7,902 nucleotides of DNA from Spirochaetaceae bacterium. GTDB lineage: Bacteria > Spirochaetota > Spirochaetia > B11-G9. Every line of letters starts with the position of its first letter. Within the stretch, counting starts at the first letter, position 1. Location of the stretch: the NCBI GenBank assembly GCA_030643345.1, contig DAOWMA010000079.1, positions 1-7,902 on the forward strand, read 5' to 3'. Position numbers and translations under genes: made by a program. The notes below the pieces were generated by a model that did no database searches, was not told the origin of the DNA, and worked only from the letters and a program-made list of their open reading frames with translations. Below are positions 1 through 5,653 of this stretch, in pieces.

Positions 1-99
1 AGGATCCAACTTAGCAAAAGGATAAGTAAAAACAGATTTAGATGTCGTTATAGTAAATATCTTTTTTCGATTATTACATTCAACATTTATAATTTTCAT
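1..99 (-). CDS. DUF2442-like partner protein, N-terminal 33 residues only (gene runs off the left edge)
   Basis: An open frame of 33 codons starts at ATG 99-97 and continues past base 1. It begins MKIINVECNNRKK and ends in this window at YPFAKLDP. This N-terminus resembles proteins, often annotated DUF2442, that commonly follow a DUF4160 gene and carry a helix-turn-helix-like region further on; that part lies outside the window. Its ATG overlaps the TGA of the DUF4160 gene (ATGA, 99-96). A very good ribosome binding site, AGGAGG, sits 7 bases upstream (112-107), so the two proteins are probably made together from one mRNA. The start is therefore well supported. The family call rests on remembered similarity of a short fragment plus context, so it is moderate. 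No toxin or antitoxin activity can be read from the sequence. Confidence 0.6.
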   Translation of the reverse strand, partial: MKIINVECNNRKKIFTITTSKSVFTYPFAKLDP

Positions 100-290
100 A
101 TCTTACCCTCCTGAATCAACTCTTCTATATATTTCAAGATGGTTTGTGTGGCCGAACCTTTCATTGCCAAATTATTTTCAATATCCCATTTCACAATTAA
201 TTTACCATCTTTATATACATGCACATGCTTCGGTGTATGATCTCCAATCCATGAGAGAAACACATAACCACCCCTCTTCACCTTTCCCAT
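96..290 (-). CDS. DUF4160 domain protein, candidate member of a toxin-antitoxin-like pair
   Basis: This is a 64-residue protein with the DUF4160 pattern: a glycine-rich start (KRGGYVFLSW), then GDHTPKHVHVYKDGK with the conserved P-x-H-x-H-V-Y core at about residues 20-26, then a short helical tail rich in Glu and Lys. The family is small, of unknown biochemical function, and usually paired with a second small gene, as here. The partner begins inside this gene's stop codon. The ATG at 290-288 fits the usual family N-terminus. A candidate promoter with a perfect palindrome lies directly upstream; its predicted RNA start falls at or next to the ATG, so the mRNA may be leaderless or the real promoter may lie further up. 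Family recognition is firm. A toxin or antitoxin role is inferred only from gene size and pairing. Confidence 0.8.
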   Translation of the reverse strand: MGKVKRGGYVFLSWIGDHTPKHVHVYKDGKLIVKWDIENNLAMKGSATQTILKYIEELIQEGKI

Positions 291-295
291 GTAAT

Positions 296-324
296 AAGTT
301 ACCTTGTAAGGTAACGGTTGTCAA
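296..324 (-). promoter_or_regulatory. Candidate promoter of the DUF4160 pair with a perfect 18-bp palindromic operator
   Basis: Read on the minus strand, TTGACA (324-319, perfect -35) is followed after exactly 17 bases by TAACTT (301-296, weak -10). A perfect inverted repeat, GTTACCTTGTAAGGTAAC (298-315; 8-base arms, 2-base centre), fills the spacer and half of the -10. A symmetric site in this position is typical of a repressor operator, so autorepression by a product of the downstream pair is the natural guess. The repeat and the spacing are visible; the repressor is inferred. Confidence 0.6.
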
Positions 325-391
325 GAAAAAAGGTTATAAATGTTGTAAGTCTAACTCAACAGGAACCCCGTCCCCATTTATCATACTCAAT

Positions 392-688
392 TTAACTTGC
401 CTGTATTATTATTGGCTGGGGGAAATCTTTTATATTTTCCATCACTCTGTAGATATCAACTGCCTGCTGTGCATTGAGCCAAAATTGAGCAGATGTTCTA
501 AATGATTTTCCCAGCCTTACTGCCATTTCTACCGTAACAGAGCTCCTGTTATTTACGATTTGGTTAATCACTTTTACATCGTATCCAAGATGATCAGCGA
601 GCTGCTTCTGACTTATCTTTAAGGGTGATAAAAACTCTTCCTGCAGTATTTCCCCTGGTGTCGTCGGTTGTCTTTTAATAGTTATCAT
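392..688 (-). CDS. higA: HigA-family antitoxin (XRE helix-turn-helix)
   Basis: This 98-residue protein matches the HigA antitoxin family along its whole length. It has the opening signature PTTPGEILQEEFLSPL (residues 8-23), a helix-turn-helix region (ISQKQLADHLGYDVKVINQI, about 25-44), the segment IVNNRSSVTVEMAVRLGKSF, and the characteristic SAQFWLNAQQAVD (about 67-79). HigA binds and neutralises the ribosome-dependent mRNase HigB and represses the operon. The start ATG at 688-686 has a purine-rich GGGGAT just upstream (700-695) and follows the stop of the toxin frame after 12 bases, the usual higB-higA order. The gene appears intact although the toxin frame upstream is broken. In that state it may act as an orphan antitoxin or a plain DNA-binding regulator. 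No clear terminator is visible between it and the DUF4160 promoter. Confidence 0.92.
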   Translation of the reverse strand: MITIKRQPTTPGEILQEEFLSPLKISQKQLADHLGYDVKVINQIVNNRSSVTVEMAVRLGKSFRTSAQFWLNAQQAVDIYRVMENIKDFPQPIIIQAS

Positions 689-700
689 ATTAATATCCCC

Positions 701-988
701 CTAGTGATAATCAGTAATCCTAACACCATATGGACCGGATTCTGCCCATTTAAAAACTACTCTCCATTGATCGTTAATGCGAATACTGTAATATCCCATA
801 AGATCCCCCCTTAGCAGTTCCAATCTATTACCAGGTGGGGCCTTAAGGTCTCCCAATTCTACTGCGTAATGCAGTATGTCAAGTTTACGTTTGGCAACCC
901 GGGAAATTGGACCCCATCCAATTCCTTTCTTTACAATCCCTGTTTCAAAAAATATTTGTGTTGGTTTACCTCATTCGTATTTAATGTA
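701..988 (-). pseudogene. higB: HigB/RelE-type toxin, 5' end disrupted
   Basis: From 970 down to the TAG at 703-701 there is an open frame of 89 codons with clear HigB-type sequence: IFFETG near the front, VAKRKLDILHYA, then the family hallmarks APPGNRLELLRGD, GYYSIRINDQWRVVFKW and a final DYH. These are the core and C-terminal elements of RelE-fold mRNA-cutting toxins. The 5' end is not usable. There is no ATG, GTG or TTG in frame before the core; the codon before 970 is TGA (973-971), and the in-frame codons beyond it (ATT AAA TAC GAA) read IKYE, as in the N-terminus expected for this family. Changing TGA to CGA would join the two parts, but a start codon would still be missing. Alternatively, one extra base after ATG AGG (974-969) would explain the break. 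Either way a full toxin is unlikely to be made. A sequencing error is possible. The 5' limit is approximate. Confidence 0.75.
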
Positions 989-1297
989 GTATTATCATGT
1001 TTGTTATGCCTGCTCATATTTTCTTTATTCTTGCGATATAAAGCATTTGCTTTGACTACAGAATATCAGCAACTGTGAATATATTATTTATACAACAGTA
1101 CTGATAATCTACCATTATATACCACATTTCGTATAGTAACTCTTACTGAGGGTAGAAGGGGTGGCGGAAAAACCGCCTGTACGTCCCGGCGATAGCCGGA
1201 AAAAGACGTACAGAAAAGCGGGTTTGTAGCCAGGGGAAAGCTTTCCCCTCCTAAAATCAATAACAACCGTAAAGACAAGTTTAAATTCTATCTCCAC
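989..1297. other. Gene-poor spacer between the toxin-antitoxin relic and the B12 operon
   Basis: Genes diverge from this spacer: the relic reads left and the B12 operon reads right. The first part (989-1150) is AT-rich with no convincing gene. It contains a minor AAAGC/GCTTT repeat (1040-1053). The second part holds the GC-rich hairpin cluster listed separately. Short open frames on the minus strand here overlap each other, have no ribosome binding site and run straight through the hairpins, so I do not call them genes. Confidence 0.6.
1163..1249. repeat. GC-rich cluster of three inverted repeats
   Basis: Three hairpins stand in a row. The first is GGCGG/CCGCC around a loop of five A (1163-1177). 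The second has a 9-bp outer stem CTGTACGTC (1177-1185) with GACGTACAG (1205-1213), enclosing a 5-bp inner stem CCGGC/GCCGG (1186-1199, loop GATA) and a bulge of five A. The third is the perfect 18-bp palindrome AGGGGAAAGCTTTCCCCT (1232-1249). The block is clearly richer in G and C than its surroundings. None of the stems is followed by a run of T on either strand, so they are not intrinsic terminators. The architecture suits an interspersed palindromic repeat unit, but only one copy is seen here. Confidence 0.6.
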
Positions 1298-1326
1298 TTG
1301 ACGGCAATATACGTTCATTATAGTAT
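1298..1326 (+). promoter_or_regulatory. Sigma-70-type promoter of the B12 operon
   Basis: TTGACG (1298-1303) is separated by exactly 17 bases from TAGTAT (1321-1326). The predicted RNA start is near 1333, a few bases before the riboswitch begins, which is where it should be. A perfect TATAAT lies at 1326-1331 but would be 22 bases from this -35, so it is less likely unless the -35 is not needed. Confidence 0.65.
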
Positions 1327-1336
1327 ATAATTATTC

Positions 1337-1499
1337 ATACAGGTTCCGTTAATAACGGATAATAGGGAAGCAGGTGAAATGCCTGCGCGGTCCCGCCACT
1401 GTAATGGGGTTTTTCTTCTAAGAAACCACTGACTGCTGGTTTTGTGCCGGTCGGGAAGGTAGAAGCAATCAGTCCCCGGAGCCAGGAGACCTGCCTGTT
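1337..1499 (+). ncRNA. Cobalamin (B12) riboswitch aptamer
   Basis: The region carries the conserved cobalamin riboswitch landmarks in order: ACAGG at the front of P1 (1339-1343), AGGGAA (1373-1378 region), a GCAGG-TGAAATG-CCTGC hairpin (about 1379-1396), the invariant CCCGCCACTGTAA (about 1392-1404), a variable arm (ACTGA with TCAGT), and the B12 box GGAGCCAGGAGACCTGCC (about 1478-1495), followed by CCTGT (1494-1498) that closes P1 with ACAGG. It binds adenosylcobalamin or related cobalamins in the nascent mRNA and lowers expression when B12 is plentiful. It stands between the promoter and btuF, so it should control the whole seven-function operon. The exact outer limits are estimates. Confidence 0.96.
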
Positions 1500-1564
1500 T
1501 GACATTACCCCTTCATTGGTTTGCGTAGAACAGATCAGGGTATGGACAAACCCTTCGTTAGTGG

Positions 1565-1603
1565 CCCCATATCCAAAAATACTTATTTTGAGGTGAGGAT
1601 ATG
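1565..1603 (+). promoter_or_regulatory. Expression platform: hairpin that can mask the btuF start codon
   Basis: CATATCC (1568-1574) is a perfect 7-base complement of GGATATG (1597-1603), which contains the end of the ribosome binding site and the ATG itself. The loop of 22 bases carries the rest of the binding site (GAGGTGAGG, 1590-1598). No hairpin followed by a T-run is seen after the aptamer, so control of translation start is more likely than transcription termination. The pairing is visible; its coupling to ligand binding is inferred. Confidence 0.6.
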
Positions 1604-2512
1604 AGAAGATTTCTAATTATTACAATTATATTACTCGGTATCTCTTCTTTTTCTGCTTTTGCAGAAGGGGAAAGAGAAATTCAACCGGTAGTAACAGAAA
1701 CAGGAATTACAGTAATGGATTCCTATGATCGGTCTGTCACAATAGGAAAAGCAGCTACAAGAGTAGTTTCACTAGCCCCCAGTATAACAGAAACAATATT
1801 TGCTCTGGGAATGGGAGATATTCTAAAAGGAAGAACTGATTACTGTGATTATCCGGCTGAAGTCCAGAGAATACCCAGTATTGGAAACCTGACAGAACCG
1901 GATATTGAAGCAATTGCGGAACTTAATCCTGATATTGTCATTGCATCAACTCACTTTACCAAAGAGTCCCTGGATAAATTAACTGCTCTATCCATTCCGG
2001 TTGTTGTTCTTGCAGAAGAGGACAGCTTTAAAGGGGTATACCGGACAATAGAGGATATTGGGCGTTTTACAGGAGCACAGGATGCAGGTGCATCTTTAAT
2101 AAACTCTATGAAAGATACAGTTAATTCTGTAAAAGAAGCTGTTATAGGAAAAGAGAAACCCTCAGTTTATTATGTAATCGGCTTCGGTGAATACGGTGAA
2201 TTTACTGCCGGAGGTGATACTTTTATAAATCAGATTATTGAAATGGCCGGCGGAAACAATATTGCATCAGGTATTAAGGGCTGGTCTTTCAGTCTTGAAC
2301 AGATTATTGATTCAGATCCGGATATTCTTGTCTGCTCAAAATTCCGGAATGCAAAAAACTTACTTATTGAAACTAATGGTTATAAAGATCTAAAAGCAGT
2401 TCAAACTGGAAACCTCTTTGAGATAGATAATAATATGCTCGACAGACAGGGTCCCAGACTAGCGGAGGGACTGAAGGCTCTTGCTGAAATTCTCCATCCG
2501 GATGCTTTTTAA
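1601..2512 (+). CDS. btuF: Periplasmic corrinoid-binding protein of a B12 ABC importer (BtuF type)
   Basis: A 303-residue solute-binding protein of the BtuF/FhuD class (cluster A-II, PF01497). Residues 1-21 form a signal peptide (MRR, a hydrophobic stretch, then AFA before EGE); there is no lipobox cysteine, so the mature protein is probably soluble in the periplasm. The first lobe has the classic RVVSLAPSITETIFALG (about 54-70), then GRTDYCDYP, PSIGNLTEPDIEAIAELNPDIVIAS (about 92-116). The second lobe has GGDTFINQIIEMAGGNNIA and LEQIIDSDPDILVCS. It would capture cobalamin or cobinamide and deliver it to the permease encoded next. Substrate assignment rests on the riboswitch and the cob genes downstream, since the fold alone also covers siderophore and haem binders. 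The ATG has the strong site GAGGTGAGG just upstream. Confidence 0.93.
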   Translation: MRRFLIITIILLGISSFSAFAEGEREIQPVVTETGITVMDSYDRSVTIGKAATRVVSLAPSITETIFALGMGDILKGRTDYCDYPAEVQRIPSIGNLTEPDIEAIAELNPDIVIASTHFTKESLDKLTALSIPVVVLAEEDSFKGVYRTIEDIGRFTGAQDAGASLINSMKDTVNSVKEAVIGKEKPSVYYVIGFGEYGEFTAGGDTFINQIIEMAGGNNIASGIKGWSFSLEQIIDSDPDILVCSKFRNAKNLLIETNGYKDLKAVQTGNLFEIDNNMLDRQGPRLAEGLKALAEILHPDAF

Positions 2513-2520
2513 ATTATAAG

Positions 2521-3549
2521 ATGATATCAGGGAAGTACAGAAAAATAATTTTTACGCTGCTTGTTTTAATTCTTCTGGGAACTATCATGATTGCGGGATC
2601 ACTCGGCAGCGCCAGAATATCCTTTTCGGATGTTATTAAAATTATTATCTCTCCTATTACCCCTGTTGGTGTAGAAAACAATGTAATAAAAGAAACTTCC
2701 AGAATTATAATCTGGAAAATTCGTATGCCAAGAATTGTTCTGACAGTTATTGCAGGAATGGGGCTGGGTGTCAGTGGTGCAGTTTTTCAGGGGATATTCC
2801 GCAACCCAATGGCAAATCCATATATTCTGGGCATCTCTTCAGGAGCTGCCTTTGGAGTTACACTGGGGATGACGATGGGACTTCAGATTACCTTTTTAGG
2901 AATTGGAGCAATTCCAATATCTGCCTTTATTGGTGCTGTTGGTGCATCAGTAATTGTCTATCTTATTTCCGGCGGTGGAAGAGATATTCTCCCTCTCCTG
3001 TTATCAGGTATTGCAATAGGCTTTTTTCTATCTGCAATGATGTCTCTATTAATGTACTTCAACAGGTCTCAGCTGGAAAATATTGTTTACTGGACAATGG
3101 GGAGTTTCAATGCCTCCAGCTGGCAAAAAGCGGCCATAACTGCTCCGGTTATTCTGCCTGGAATCCTTTTTCTTATTATTTTTGCAAGGGACCTTAATTT
3201 AATGGTGCTGGGAGAAGATTCTGCAAGCAGCCTGGGAATCCCGGTCAGAAAATCCAGACTTATTTTTCTACTAATCTCAACAATAATTACAGCAAGTGCA
3301 GTTGCAGTAAGCGGAGTAATCGGATTTGTAGGATTGATTGTACCTCATGCAATGAGAATTATAACAGGCCCCGACCACAGAACATTAATACCCTACAGTA
3401 TGATGGGAGGAGCTATTTTACTTTTGGTCTCAGATACTATCGCCAGGACAATTATTGCCCCTACAGAGATCCCTGTCGGCATAGTAACATCTCTGTTGGG
3501 AGCTCCCTTTTTTCTATTCCTCCTTAATAGAATGAGGCACCCCAAATGA
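2521..3549 (+). CDS. btuC: B12 ABC transporter permease (BtuC, FecCD family)
   Basis: A 342-residue, very hydrophobic membrane protein of the FecCD/BtuC family. Visible hallmarks are the N-terminal membrane segment, KIRMPRIVLTVIAGMGLGVSG, the conserved QGIFRNPMANPYILGISSGAAFG, LGIPVRKSR (cytoplasmic coupling region that contacts the ATPase), and GVIGFVGLIVPHAMRIITGPDHR, followed by EIPVGIVTSLLGAPFFLFLL. About ten membrane spans are expected, and two copies form the channel. It starts 8 bases after btuF. There is hardly any Shine-Dalgarno sequence before its ATG (only ATAAG), and no better start is nearby, so translation may depend on ribosomes coming from btuF. The stop overlaps the btuD start as ATGA. 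Confidence 0.95.
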   Translation: MISGKYRKIIFTLLVLILLGTIMIAGSLGSARISFSDVIKIIISPITPVGVENNVIKETSRIIIWKIRMPRIVLTVIAGMGLGVSGAVFQGIFRNPMANPYILGISSGAAFGVTLGMTMGLQITFLGIGAIPISAFIGAVGASVIVYLISGGGRDILPLLLSGIAIGFFLSAMMSLLMYFNRSQLENIVYWTMGSFNASSWQKAAITAPVILPGILFLIIFARDLNLMVLGEDSASSLGIPVRKSRLIFLLISTIITASAVAVSGVIGFVGLIVPHAMRIITGPDHRTLIPYSMMGGAILLLVSDTIARTIIAPTEIPVGIVTSLLGAPFFLFLLNRMRHPK

Positions 3550-4334
3550 GAGAAAAGAATGTAGTTCAAACAAAAAATCTTGACTGGACTTACAACGGAA
3601 CAAAAGTACTGGATGATGTATCCATAACTATTAAGCCGGGGACCTTTACAGGTATTCTCGGACCCAATGGTGCAGGAAAAACAACTCTCTTAAAACTGAT
3701 TCTAAATCTGCTGGATAACGAAAAAGATTCAGTTCTAATTACAGGAAAAGATATTAAAACTTATTCACGAAAAGCACTTGCAAAAATTGAGGCCTATGTT
3801 CCGCAAAGTGTAAAGATAGATTTTAATTTTACTGTTGAACAGGTTGTATTAATGGGAAGAACTCCTTTTTTAGGAAGATTTGACCGGGAATCAAATGAGG
3901 ACATTAAAATTGCTGAATGGGCCATGCAGGAAACAGGTGTCCTGAAACTGAGAGGAAAACTAATAACACATCTTAGCGGCGGAGAGCTGCAGAGAGTCGT
4001 TATTGCAAGGGCCCTAACCCAGGAACCTGCAATACTGGCCCTGGATGAACCCACAAGTCATCTGGATATTCATCATCAGATAAATATTCTATCAATTATA
4101 CGTTCATTGGCAAAAAGAAAAAATCTTACAATAGTAGCAGTACTTCATGATGTTAACCATGCACTGGAGTACTGTGACAATATTTTTTTACTTGATCAGG
4201 GGAAGATAGTCAATTCAGGTTCTCCGGAAAAGGTCATTACTCCAAAAGTTATGAAAGAAGTTTACAATCTAAATGTTAATATTACAAAAAACCCTTTTAC
4301 AGGAAATCCCTATATGCTCCATGACTATGCTTAA
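3546..4334 (+). CDS. btuD: B12 ABC transporter ATPase (BtuD type)
   Basis: A 262-residue ABC ATPase with all motifs intact: Walker A GPNGAGKT (39-46), Q-loop glutamine in YVPQS (Gln87), signature LSGGELQR (143-150), Walker B ILALDEPTSHLD with catalytic Glu168, and the switch histidine in LHDVNHAL (His201). It belongs to the FepC/BtuD branch that powers FecCD-type permeases. Two copies would drive BtuC at the inner face of the membrane. Its ATG (3546-3548) overlaps the btuC stop by 4 bases, indicating translational coupling. The C-terminal tail (about 250-262) is short and ends in HDYA, as is common in this branch. Confidence 0.96.
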   Translation: MREKNVVQTKNLDWTYNGTKVLDDVSITIKPGTFTGILGPNGAGKTTLLKLILNLLDNEKDSVLITGKDIKTYSRKALAKIEAYVPQSVKIDFNFTVEQVVLMGRTPFLGRFDRESNEDIKIAEWAMQETGVLKLRGKLITHLSGGELQRVVIARALTQEPAILALDEPTSHLDIHHQINILSIIRSLAKRKNLTIVAVLHDVNHALEYCDNIFLLDQGKIVNSGSPEKVITPKVMKEVYNLNVNITKNPFTGNPYMLHDYA

Positions 4335-4358
4335 GTCGCCCGGCAAGGAGAGGCAAGA

Positions 4359-4856
4359 ATGACAAGGCTGCTTATTACAGGTGGTATAAAATCCGGGAAA
4401 AGCTCATATGCCCTGGAACGGGCTGATCAACTTACGGGTAAAAAGAACTTTCTTGCAACTGCTGTCCCTTTCGACAAAGAGATGAAGGATAGGATTATTC
4501 GTCATAAAAAAGAAAGAGGCCCGGATTATTATACTATTGAGGAACCTTTTGATATTAACAGGCATAAAAAAGATAATCTTATTCTCGATTGTGTGACTGT
4601 CTGGATGAATAACCTGTTTTATAAAAAGAGAGAAGAAGAGTGGGAGAAAATTCTTAAATCATTTTTACTTGTAAATACTGGTAATATTATTATTGTAACA
4701 AACGAAGTTGGTCTGGGAAACGTTCCAATGGATCCGACAGCACGAAAATATAATGAATACCTGGCTGCAGCAAATAAAATGATTGCAAAATCTATGAATG
4801 AAGTAGTACTTATGGTCTCAGGTTTACCTATGTGGGTAAAGGGAGCTGACCTTTGA
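4359..4856 (+). CDS. cobU: Bifunctional adenosylcobinamide kinase / adenosylcobinamide-phosphate guanylyltransferase
   Basis: A 165-residue CobU protein, somewhat shorter than the usual 180 or so. It phosphorylates adenosylcobinamide and then transfers GMP to form adenosylcobinamide-GDP. The P-loop is GGIKSGKSS (8-16). DRIIRHKKERGP places His49 where the CobU family carries its guanylylated histidine. LDCVTVWMNNL (76-86) and TNEVGLGNVP (114-123) are further family marks, and it ends with VSGLP (153-157). There is a 24-base gap after btuD, the largest inside the operon, holding an excellent ribosome binding site (AAGGAGAGG, about 4345-4353). Having CobU here implies that the imported or home-made product passes through cobinamide, so the importer may serve salvage of incomplete corrinoids. 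Confidence 0.95.
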   Translation: MTRLLITGGIKSGKSSYALERADQLTGKKNFLATAVPFDKEMKDRIIRHKKERGPDYYTIEEPFDINRHKKDNLILDCVTVWMNNLFYKKREEEWEKILKSFLLVNTGNIIIVTNEVGLGNVPMDPTARKYNEYLAAANKMIAKSMNEVVLMVSGLPMWVKGADL

Positions 4857-5653
4857 AGAAGATGTACAATTCTTTTCTCACAACCTTCGGTCTTATTTGC
4901 AGGATACCAATCAAATTTAAATATAGTACAGACTTTTCAATGTTTGGGTTCTTTTTCCCTGTCGTCGGTCTGATAGTATCTGCTCTGGTTCTGGGATTAT
5001 ATTCATTAATAAGTCCCCTCTTCTCCCAGTCCGGAATTACAGTTTTTCTGATAATAATTATTCAATATGGAGCATTTAATCTTTTTCATTTTGATGGACT
5101 GCTGGACTGTGCAGATGCCTTTTTATATAACACTACAAAGGAAAAGCGCCTTATAATATTAACAGATAAAAGAACAGGTTCTTTTGCAATTTTTGCAGGT
5201 GCTGTATATATTCTATTTAAAATCTACCTTCTAAACAAATCGGTATTAATATTAAATTCAACAGGACCTAACTGGATATGGATTCTTATTTTATTTTCTT
5301 TCCCCCTTACAGGCAGAATTGCAGGTTCTCTTATGCCTGCAGTTATTCCTCCTGCAGAAGATCCAGGCCTTGCAGAACTGCTTAAAGATTACTCCCCGCT
5401 GCTTGTTGCTGCAGGAATAGTACTCTCTTTATCTATACCTTTTTCCATCGTTCTTTTTTCTATACCAACATCTGTTAGAGTTTTATTGGCCCTTACCCCT
5501 TTCACAGGAGCGATTATATCCGGGCTGGCTGTATCCGGAATATCCAAAAAACTTGTAGGGGGATACACAGGTGATTCCATAGGACTAACGATTGAGATAG
5601 GAGAAATTATTCATTTAATAGTAATGGCTGAGATCATGGGGAGACTGTTCTGA
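4853..5653 (+). CDS. cobS: Adenosylcobinamide-GDP ribazoletransferase (cobalamin synthase)
   Basis: A 266-residue integral membrane protein of the CobS family, which joins adenosylcobinamide-GDP to alpha-ribazole (or its phosphate) in the last steps of B12 assembly. The key acidic motif is FHFDGLLDCADAF (78-90), followed by TDKRTGSFAI (104-113); GGYTGDSIGLTIEIGEI near the end is the other family signature. Several hydrophobic spans fill the rest. The preferred start is TTG at 4853-4855, which overlaps the cobU stop (TTGA) and has GGGAG seven bases upstream (4841-4845). An ATG three codons later (4862) is possible but has a poorer site. The stop overlaps the start of the next gene in the same way. 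CobT, which supplies ribazole phosphate, is not in the window. Confidence 0.95.
   Translation: MKKMYNSFLTTFGLICRIPIKFKYSTDFSMFGFFFPVVGLIVSALVLGLYSLISPLFSQSGITVFLIIIIQYGAFNLFHFDGLLDCADAFLYNTTKEKRLIILTDKRTGSFAIFAGAVYILFKIYLLNKSVLILNSTGPNWIWILILFSFPLTGRIAGSLMPAVIPPAEDPGLAELLKDYSPLLVAAGIVLSLSIPFSIVLFSIPTSVRVLLALTPFTGAIISGLAVSGISKKLVGGYTGDSIGLTIEIGEIIHLIVMAEIMGRLF

Noticed and set aside
146..505. Plus-strand open frame of 119 codons
   Set aside because: It lies antisense to the DUF4160 gene, its promoter and the end of higA, and its low-complexity Tyr/Cys/His-rich product resembles nothing known.
869..1078. Plus-strand open frame of 69 codons
   Set aside because: It is antisense to the HigB-type frame, whose conserved motifs on the other strand explain the open reading frame.
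1232..1249. Perfect palindrome as an intrinsic terminator
   Set aside because: No run of T follows it on either strand, and no gene ends nearby on the plus strand.
1140..1270. Hairpin cluster as an integron attC site
   Set aside because: I could not find matching core sites (GTTRRRY and RYYYAAC) at the ends of the hairpins.
1084..1318. Two overlapping minus-strand open frames of 64 and 67 codons
   Set aside because: They overlap each other in different frames, have no ribosome binding site and run through the three hairpins, so they are better explained as chance frames in a structured element.
1326..1331. Perfect TATAAT as the -10 of the B12 operon promoter
   Set aside because: It lies 22 bases from the TTGACG element, while TAGTAT at 1321-1326 has the standard 17-base spacing; kept only as an alternative.
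1404..1570. Complementarity of ATGGGG (1404-1409) with CCCCAT (1565-1570) as a possible kissing-loop pair of the riboswitch
   Set aside because: The GGGG of the first segment more likely pairs inside the aptamer with CCCC at 1474-1477, next to the ACTGA/TCAGT stem, and six bases of complement are easily found by chance.
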